Shown piece after piece: positions 6,899 to 11,863 of a stretch of 11,863 nt of DNA. Numbering within the stretch: the first letter of the stretch is position 1; the number at the start of each line of letters is the position of its first letter. This stretch comes from Hyphomonadaceae bacterium UBA4763 (GTDB lineage Bacteria; Pseudomonadota; Alphaproteobacteria; Caulobacterales; Aquidulcibacteraceae), in assembly GCA_002403455.1 (NCBI GenBank), contig DHHV01000100.1, positions 1,428 through 13,290 of the forward strand, written 5' to 3'. Position numbers and translations under genes: made by a program. The notes beneath the pieces are model-generated. The model had not been told where the DNA came from. It worked only from the letters and a program-made list of their open reading frames with translations, and did not search any database.

Positions 6899-7807
6899 TC
6901 AGGCCGCCGACACGGCCAGATTTTGCGGCGCGAGGCGGGTGGCCTGGGCGCGCACCAGCTCGACCAAAGCGGCGCGGCCGGCGCAAGGCGGCACCGCGTC
7001 AACGGCGGCGGCGACCAGGCGGCGCACCATGGCGACCGCGCCTTCGACCCCATAAACGGCAACGGCATTGGGGCGGCGATGCGCCTGGTCTTGGCCGATC
7101 GGCTTGCCGGCCAGATCGCCGTCACCGGCGAGGACGTCGAGCAAATCATCGGCGACTTGATAGGCCGCGCCCAGCCGCTCGCCCAAAATCCGCCAGGGGC
7201 GGGGATCGGCTCCAGCGGCGATCGCTCCGCCCATGGTGGCGGCGACGAACATCGCGGCGGTCTTTTGCTGGTGGTAAAGGGTCAGCGGCGGAGCGGGCTC
7301 GCTCTCCCAGGCTTGGCCCGAGCACAGACCCGAGGGCGCGCCGACCTTGCGGGCGATCAGCGCGATCAGCGGGCCGATTCGCCCCGGCGCGGCGACGCCC
7401 GCCCGCGCGATCGCTTCAAAAGCCGCGACGATCAGCGCATCGCCGGCCAAAACGGCCAAGGCTTCGCCAAAGGCGGCATGCACGCTCGGCTGGCCGCGGC
7501 GGGTGTCGGCATTGTCAAAACAGGGCAAATCGTCATGGACGAGCGAGGCGCAATGCAGCAATTCGATCGCCGCCGCCACCGCATCGGTCAGGGCCTTTTG
7601 GTCATCGCCGCAAGCTTGCGCGACGGCAAGGCACAGATGCGGGCGCACGCGCGCCCCGCCCGGATAGACGGCGTGACGCATGGCTTGGGCAAGGCGCGGG
7701 GCGCCGCCAATGCCGCCAGCGCGGTCGAGACAAGCTTCCAAGGCCTGCTCGATGCGCTCATGTGCGGGCCGGGGCGTGTGGACGAAGATATACGAGCCTT
7801 GCGCCAT
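6899..7807 (-). CDS. crtE: CrtE, geranylgeranyl diphosphate synthase
   Basis: This 302-residue trans-prenyltransferase condenses isopentenyl diphosphate with allylic diphosphates to give C20 GGPP, the precursor of phytoene and of the bacteriochlorophyll tail. It has the substrate-entry block PGGARVRPHL (49-58), the first aspartate-rich motif DDLPCFDNADTRRG (92-105) and the second, YQVADDLLD (216-224). In the first motif the usual run of aspartates after Cys is FDNAD rather than MDDDD, but the essential DDxxxxD spacing is kept. The start ATG (7807-7805) has GGGAGA upstream. The gene is first in the leftward superoperon and divergent from crtD, with paired PpsR-type sites between. Its TGA lies 2 nt from the proposed crtF start. 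Confidence 0.95.
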   Translation of the reverse strand: MAQGSYIFVHTPRPAHERIEQALEACLDRAGGIGGAPRLAQAMRHAVYPGGARVRPHLCLAVAQACGDDQKALTDAVAAAIELLHCASLVHDDLPCFDNADTRRGQPSVHAAFGEALAVLAGDALIVAAFEAIARAGVAAPGRIGPLIALIARKVGAPSGLCSGQAWESEPAPPLTLYHQQKTAAMFVAATMGGAIAAGADPRPWRILGERLGAAYQVADDLLDVLAGDGDLAGKPIGQDQAHRRPNAVAVYGVEGAVAMVRRLVAAAVDAVPPCAGRAALVELVRAQATRLAPQNLAVSAA

Positions 7808-7852
7808 GCATCAATCTCCCGCGCCTTGGGGCGGCGCGCCATGCGGCCGAGA

Positions 7853-7896
7853 TGTCACATGGCGTTGTCATTTGTGACTGTCTTATAAAGATGACA
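7853..7896. promoter_or_regulatory. Paired PpsR/CrtJ-type operators in the crtE-crtD divergent region
   Basis: TGTCTTATAAAGATGACA (7879-7896) is an exact TGT-N12-ACA with longer TGTC/GACA arms and an AT-rich core. TGTCACATGGCGTTGTCA (7853-7870) is a partial match (final ACA is TCA). The gap is again 8 bp, the same spacing as at bchC. The pair sits centrally between the divergent crtE and crtD starts, so one repressor complex could control both. A possible crtD promoter is TTGTCA (7865-7870) with a poor -10 about 16 nt on. I could not place a convincing crtE promoter. Confidence 0.65.
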
Positions 7897-7948
7897 CAAG
7901 CGCGGTCAATTTCAACCGACAAAACCGCGCAGGTCGTGGCCAGCGCTG

Positions 7949-7953
7949 AGGAG
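7949..7953 (+). promoter_or_regulatory. Candidate Shine-Dalgarno for a non-canonical crtD start
   Basis: AGGAG lies 7 nt before an in-frame ATT at 7961. No ATG, GTG or TTG follows it at a usable distance in the crtD frame. It is the main sequence argument that CrtD may start at ATT 7961 rather than GTG 7985. Confidence 0.4.
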
Positions 7954-7984
7954 AGCGATCATTTCCGGAAAGGCGCAACCGCAG

Positions 7985-9523
7985 GTGATCGTCATCGGGG
8001 CCGGCATGGGGGGGCTTTCGGCCGCCATTGACCTTGCCCAAAGCGGGGCGCGCGTCAGCCTGTTCGAGGCGGCAAGCGCGCCCGGCGGCAAAATGCGGGT
8101 GGTCCGCGTCAATGGCGCGGCGGTGGATTCCGGGCCGACCGTCTTCACCATGGGCTGGGTGTTTGAGCAATTATTCGCCGAAGCGGGCGCGGATTTCTGG
8201 GCGCGTGTCCCTTGCGCGCGCGCCAAGGTGTTGGCGCGCCATCATTGGCGGGGCGGCGCCATGCTGGATTTGCCGGCAGCGGCGGACGCGGCGCGCGCCG
8301 CGATCGCCGCCTTTGCCGGAGAGCGAGAAGCCGACGGCTTTGACCGCTTTCGCCGCGACGCGGCCCGCGCTTATGCGCCCTTGCGCGAGGCGTTCATGAC
8401 CAAAGCGCGGCCAAGCCCGGTCGAGCTTGCCCGCCGGCTGGGGCCGTCGGGACTTGGCGCGTTGATGGCGGTCAATCCGTTTGCGCGCTTGGAAGGCCGA
8501 CTGCGGCATTATTTCCGCGATCCGCGCCTGCGGCAATTATTTGGGCGTTATGCGACCTATAGCGGGGCTTCGCCTTACGCCGCGCCAGCGACCTTGATGG
8601 TGATCGCCCATGTCGAGCTGGACGGCGTCTGGCATGTCGCGGGCGGCATGATTGCGGTCGCGGCGGCGATGGCGGCGCTGGCCGCGCAAAGCGGCGCGGT
8701 TTTGCGCTATGACAGCCCGGTCGCCGAGATCCTGACGCGCGGCGGCAAAGCGGCGGGGGTCAAGCTTGCCTCGGGCGAAGAAATCCCGGCCGAGGCGGTA
8801 TTGTTCAACGGCGATCCGGACGCCTTGCGCGACGGGCTGCTGGGCGCTGCGGCGCGCGACGGGGGCCCAAGGGACGCGCCGCGCCGCTCGCTGTCGGCGC
8901 TGACCTGGTCGATCGCGGCGCAAGCGAGCGGGTTTACGCTGCTGCGGCATAATGTGTTCTTCAGCGATGACTACCGGGCCGAATTCGATGCGCTGTTTGG
9001 CCGCGGGGAAATCCCGGCCGATCCGACCTTGTATGTCTGCGCGCAGGATCAAGGCGACGCGCCGCAGGCGCTTGAAGGGCCGCAGCGGCTGTTCGTGCTG
9101 GCCAATGCGCCGGCGCGGGGCGATCAGCTGACGCAGAAAGAGGTCGAGACATGCGAGACGAGGATGCGCGCGCGGCTCGCCGAGGCGGGCCTGGCGATCG
9201 ACTGGGCGACGGCAACGGCGATCCGCACCAGCCCGGACGATTTCGCGCGCCGTTTTCCGGGCAGCGCCGGGGCGCTCTATGGCCGAGCGATCCATGGGCC
9301 GCTGGCCTCCTTCACGCGACCGGCGAGTCGGACGCGATTGGCGGGGCTTTATCTGGCGGGCGGGGCGACGCACCCCTCGGCGGGCGTGCCGATGGCGACC
9401 CTGTCGGGGCGTTTGGCGGCGTTGCAGATCGCGACGGACCTTGGTTTGAGGCGCCCGTCCCGCCCGGCGGCTATTTCTGGGTCTATCTCGACGCCGTCAG
9501 CGCCTGTTCCCGCTACGGGCTGA
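7985..9523 (+). CDS. crtD: CrtD, hydroxyneurosporene / methoxyneurosporene 3,4-desaturase
   Basis: An FAD-dependent carotenoid desaturase of the CrtI/phytoene-desaturase superfamily that introduces the C3,4 double bond after CrtC hydration. From GTG 7985 it has 512 residues. The dinucleotide motif GAGMGG starts at residue 5 and continues to APGGKMRVVRVNGAAVDSGP. The C-terminal flavin block GLYLAGGATHPSAGVPMATLSGRLAA lies near 450-475. Desaturase identity is clear; the CrtD choice over CrtI rests on the crtC neighbour and the divergent crtEF arrangement. GTG 7985 leaves only four residues before the first glycine, clipping the first beta strand. An ATT at 7961 with AGGAG upstream would add ISGKAQPQ and restore it. 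The C-terminal tail (about the last 25 residues) is not conserved and overlaps the conserved start of crtC in another frame. Confidence 0.92.
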   Translation: MIVIGAGMGGLSAAIDLAQSGARVSLFEAASAPGGKMRVVRVNGAAVDSGPTVFTMGWVFEQLFAEAGADFWARVPCARAKVLARHHWRGGAMLDLPAAADAARAAIAAFAGEREADGFDRFRRDAARAYAPLREAFMTKARPSPVELARRLGPSGLGALMAVNPFARLEGRLRHYFRDPRLRQLFGRYATYSGASPYAAPATLMVIAHVELDGVWHVAGGMIAVAAAMAALAAQSGAVLRYDSPVAEILTRGGKAAGVKLASGEEIPAEAVLFNGDPDALRDGLLGAAARDGGPRDAPRRSLSALTWSIAAQASGFTLLRHNVFFSDDYRAEFDALFGRGEIPADPTLYVCAQDQGDAPQALEGPQRLFVLANAPARGDQLTQKEVETCETRMRARLAEAGLAIDWATATAIRTSPDDFARRFPGSAGALYGRAIHGPLASFTRPASRTRLAGLYLAGGATHPSAGVPMATLSGRLAALQIATDLGLRRPSRPAAISGSISTPSAPVPATG

Positions 9524-10359
9524 CGCTGATCGCCTTTGTCGGCAGCGTGTTTTCGCCCTATTACCGCGCCAAGGGCTGGGCCGCGCCCGAGGACCATGTC
9601 GCCATCAATCTGGCGCTCTATGGCGCCAAGCCGGCCTGGGCGATGACCGAGCGGGGCAAAGCGGCGCTGTCGCGCGGGCGCGATCATTTCGCTGTCGGAA
9701 CGAGCCGCCTGACCTGGACCGGCGACGGGCTGGAGATCGTGGTGGACGAGCGCCAGGCGCCGCTGCCCTTTCCTTTGCGCGGCGTCATCGGCGTGCGCCC
9801 GCTGCTGGGGGCAGGCCCGGCGCAAGCCTTGGACCCGCGCAAGCGGCATTTTTGGCGACCGATCGCGCCGGTGGCGGAGGTGACGGTGGCGTTCGCCGCG
9901 CCGGCGGCGCGCTGGCGCGGGCTCGGCTATCTCGACAGCAATTGGGGGGCGGAACCCTTGGAAGCGGGCTTTCGCGCCTGGACCTGGTCGCGCGTGCATC
10001 GCGGCGCGGCCGAGGCCCTGATCCTTTACGATTGCATCGAGCGGTCAGGCGCGGCGCAACAGCGCGGCTTTCGCTGCACGGCGGCGGGGGTCGAGCCCTG
10101 GGCGGCGGCGGGGCTTGCGCCGGCAAGGTTGCCGCGCAGTTTCTGGGGCCTGCAGCCCGTCATGCGCTGTGATGCGGGCGCGCGGCCGCGCCTGAAACAA
10201 AGCTGGGAGGACACCCCGTTTTACACCCGCGCCTTGGTCGAAGCGCCGATCGGCGGCGCCCCGGCGATCGGGGTGCAGGAATGGCTTGATCTGGATCGGC
10301 TGCGTCTGCCTTTGGTGCAGGAAATGCTGAAACTGCGGATGCCGCGGCGAAAATTTTGA
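9433..10359 (+). CDS. crtC: CrtC, acyclic carotenoid 1,2-hydratase (start codon unresolved)
   Basis: It adds water to the 1,2 double bond of neurosporene or lycopene-type carotenoids, the first step toward the methoxy end group. From memory of the family, conserved coding begins near DGPWFEAPVPPGGYFWVYLD (9433 on) and continues GLTLIAFVGSVFSPYY, YLDSNWGAEPLEAGFRAWTWSR and a C terminus at LRMPRRKF, giving about 308 residues. The coordinate given is where homology begins, not a start codon. The only canonical in-frame start upstream is ATG 9151, which would add 94 residues that are merely out-of-frame crtD. The first downstream starts are CTG 9526, adjacent to the crtD stop and similar in position to the short Rhodobacter form, and GTG 9547, inside the conserved block. 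Translation coupled to crtD, a non-canonical start or a sequencing indel are all possible. Confidence 0.88.
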   Translation, partial: DGPWFEAPVPPGGYFWVYLDAVSACSRYGLTLIAFVGSVFSPYYRAKGWAAPEDHVAINLALYGAKPAWAMTERGKAALSRGRDHFAVGTSRLTWTGDGLEIVVDERQAPLPFPLRGVIGVRPLLGAGPAQALDPRKRHFWRPIAPVAEVTVAFAAPAARWRGLGYLDSNWGAEPLEAGFRAWTWSRVHRGAAEALILYDCIERSGAAQQRGFRCTAAGVEPWAAAGLAPARLPRSFWGLQPVMRCDAGARPRLKQSWEDTPFYTRALVEAPIGGAPAIGVQEWLDLDRLRLPLVQEMLKLRMPRRKF

Positions 10360-10438
10360 AATGCCGTAGCTAAACCCGTTGAACTATAAACTTTGCAATT
10401 CGAATCGCACGTCAAATTCCAAAAAAAATCAGGTTCAT
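10360..10438. other. AT-rich spacer between crtC and the toxin gene
   Basis: About 80 bp between two converging genes, sharply richer in A+T than the pigment cluster. It contains an A8 tract near 10420, followed by TTAATTAA and T7 at 10439-10453 within the toxin's 3' end. These could pair as an A/T-only hairpin, but there is no GC stem, so I do not call a terminator for crtDC. It marks the end of the photosynthesis genes. Confidence 0.6.
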
Positions 10439-10747
10439 TTAATTAATTTTTTTGATGTGCCCACTCAATTTTGATGGGTTACGACTACTGTGAAAACAGG
10501 CGATTACAATTGCACTTTCATTCTCAATTTTAAAATATAAAATATAGGGAAATTTCATCAGGATCGCCCGCCTTACGTCATTGTAAATAACTGGGAACCT
10601 CATGGGATTATCAGCAATATTTTGAATTTGTCGTTCCATCTCTCGAAAAAACGCGATTCCGAGAAGATCACGTCGGCTCGCGTACCATTCTCTCGCCTCA
10701 ACAGCTTCCAGCCAAGCTGTCGTCAGAAACCGGACTTCCACTCTCAA
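10439..10747 (-). CDS. RelE/ParE-superfamily toxin of a type II toxin-antitoxin pair
   Basis: A 102-residue protein beginning (M)RVEVRFLTTAWLEAVEAREWYASRR and ending with a FPYILYFKIENESAIVIACFHSSRNP block. This is the ParE/RelE pattern: an alpha-helical N-terminal hairpin (AREWYASR...), an NIADNPMRFPVIYNDVRRAILMKFPYILYF core and a strand-rich C terminus. ParE members poison gyrase and RelE members cleave mRNA; I cannot tell which applies. The start is TTG 10747 overlapping the antitoxin stop (TTGA), with GTG 10741 as an alternative. Composition is much more AT-rich than the neighbouring pigment genes, suggesting horizontal acquisition. It lies on the minus strand, converging on crtC. Confidence 0.85.
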   Translation of the reverse strand: MRVEVRFLTTAWLEAVEAREWYASRRDLLGIAFFREMERQIQNIADNPMRFPVIYNDVRRAILMKFPYILYFKIENESAIVIACFHSSRNPSKLSGHIKKIN

Positions 10748-10950
10748 TCGCCGGACGGGTTCAGCTTCGCTCTAACGTCCGCCCAAGGGAGCGCGTCGCC
10801 AAGGTCTTCGTCGAGCCGGGCAAGCCGGCGATCAAGCTCTTCGCGTTGCGCCGGCGACATCGGCAAGAATGGGTCCAAGCTGTCCCACAACAGCGAAATC
10901 AAGGCGAGGCGCTCTTCGACCGGCAGCGATAACAAATCGTCTTTGCTCAT
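10744..10950 (-). CDS. Addiction-module antitoxin (TIGR02574-like)
   Basis: A 68-residue acidic, helical protein. The motif LLSLPVEERLALISLLWDSL (6-25) is followed by SPAQREELDRRLARLDEDLG (32-51) and PWADVRAKLNP (55-65). This is the pattern of the small addiction module component family that pairs with RelE/ParE toxins, neutralising the toxin by direct binding. It lies immediately upstream of the toxin with a 3-nt overlap, the usual antitoxin-first order, giving fixed stoichiometry and probably joint autoregulation. The start ATG 10950-10948 has no strong ribosome-binding site. A perfect GTTGCAAC palindrome abuts it upstream and could be part of an operator. Confidence 0.85.
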   Translation of the reverse strand: MSKDDLLSLPVEERLALISLLWDSLDPFLPMSPAQREELDRRLARLDEDLGDALPWADVRAKLNPSGD

Positions 10951-10958
10951 GTTGCAAC
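10951..10958. promoter_or_regulatory. GTTGCAAC palindrome abutting the antitoxin start
   Basis: A perfect 8-bp inverted repeat directly before the antitoxin ATG, with a related ATTGCA about 10 bp further upstream. Its position suits an autoregulatory operator of the toxin-antitoxin pair. A short palindrome of this size can occur by chance, and I see no clear promoter to anchor it. Confidence 0.3.
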
Positions 10959-10983
10959 TTTATCCCATATTGCAGCCGTCGTC

Positions 10984-11090
10984 ACGCCGGATCGAGCGAG
11001 ACGCGTTGTCCGGTCGGCCAAAGGCCGAAATTTTTCGTCGGGGGACTTTGTCCCTCGAACCCCCTCGGGGCGCTTGGTTCGACGCCGGAT
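10984..11090. repeat. Hairpin-rich intergenic element bounded by a 9-bp direct repeat
   Basis: ACGCCGGAT occurs at 10984-10992 and again at 11082-11090. Between them are three inverted repeats: TCGGCC/GGCCGA around an AAA loop (11014-11028), a GGGAC/GTCCC stem around TTT (11040-11056, one wobble) and TCGAACC/GGTTCGA (11055-11061 with 11076-11082) enclosing a CCC-CTCG-GGG hairpin. There is no reading frame I would credit. It resembles a small structured intergenic repeat of the REP or mini-transposon class, but copy number cannot be judged from one window. Confidence 0.45.
11014..11035 (+). terminator. Possible rho-independent terminator, plus strand
   Basis: A 6-bp GC-rich stem TCGGCC-AAA-GGCCGA is followed by AATTTTT. 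The shape is that of a short intrinsic terminator for rightward transcription. It could stop read-through from crtDC, about 650 bp away, or antisense transcription of the toxin locus. It is also the first hairpin of the structured element described separately, so it may not act as a terminator. Confidence 0.35.
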
Positions 11091-11162
11091 TCTTGTGATT
11101 CTTAAGAAAACATGTCCCAAATCGATTTTTGCAACAAGTAACAAGGTAAAAAGGTTAACAGG

Positions 11163-11863
<701 letters not shown>

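Noticed and set aside
6897..6986. Longer CrtF beginning at ATG 6986
   Set aside because: The added residues are an out-of-frame reading of the crtE 3' end with Arg/Pro/Gly bias and no CrtF-like sequence.
7865..7900. Clear sigma-70 promoters for crtE and crtD
   Set aside because: Only partial -35/-10 matches with poor spacing could be placed, unlike the convincing bchC promoter.
6833..8031. Two plus-strand open frames of 351 and 393 codons across crtE and the crtE-crtD gap
   Set aside because: Both are antisense shadows of crtE, very Arg-rich, without motifs, and they run through the operator region.
10420..10453. A8/T7 inverted repeat as a crtDC or toxin terminator
   Set aside because: The pairing is A/T only with an 18-nt loop and no GC stem, so it is too weak to call.
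11051..11085. GGTTCGA-type stretches resembling a tRNA T-arm on either strand
   Set aside because: No acceptor, D or anticodon arm can be folded around them. They are better explained as the arms of the local inverted repeat.

Overview
The window is part of a photosynthesis gene cluster from a GC-rich anoxygenic phototroph, almost certainly a purple alphaproteobacterium. Support comes from the classical superoperon order crtE-crtF-bchC-bchX-bchY-bchZ-pufB-pufA, read leftward on the minus strand, with crtD-crtC diverging rightward. LH1 beta and alpha sequences follow bchZ. crtC, crtD and crtF point to carotenoids of the spirilloxanthin/spheroidene type, with a hydroxylated, 3,4-desaturated and O-methylated end group. 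bchXYZ plus bchC give the last ring reductions shared by bacteriochlorophyll a and b, which the window cannot tell apart. I cannot name the genus.

Layout. 1-50 holds the first 16 codons of pufA (LH1 alpha) and 70-225 holds complete pufB (LH1 beta). A 57-codon open frame of unknown status fills the bchZ-pufB gap, where some relatives carry pufQ. 398-4609 holds bchZ, bchY and bchX, the chlorophyllide a oxidoreductase (COR). The bchY-bchZ gap contains a near-perfect tandem copy of the bchZ initiation region, which creates a 25-codon decoy ORF ending on the bchZ start codon. bchC is at 4606-5559, crtF at 5784-6896 and crtE at 6899-7807. A well-formed promoter with two overlapping PpsR/CrtJ-type TGT-N12-ACA sites lies between crtF and bchC. 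A similarly spaced pair lies between crtE and crtD. crtD and crtC overlap, and neither has a canonical start codon where homology expects one.

After crtC (from about 10360) the character changes. There is an AT-rich spacer, then a RelE/ParE-type toxin with its short antitoxin (minus strand), then a roughly 110-bp hairpin-rich intergenic element flanked by a 9-bp direct repeat. The window ends in the C-terminal part of an FGE/SUMF1-fold protein that lacks the catalytic cysteine pair of true formylglycine-generating enzymes. This end looks like accessory DNA abutting the cluster.

How it works together. CrtE supplies geranylgeranyl diphosphate, which serves carotenoids and the bacteriochlorophyll tail. 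CrtC hydrates, CrtD desaturates and CrtF methylates the acyclic carotenoid. BchXYZ and BchC make the bacteriochlorin macrocycle, and PufBA bind both pigments in LH1. The paired TGT-N12-ACA sites fit joint redox/light repression of the pigment genes. I see no tRNA, rRNA, CRISPR array or insertion sequence.
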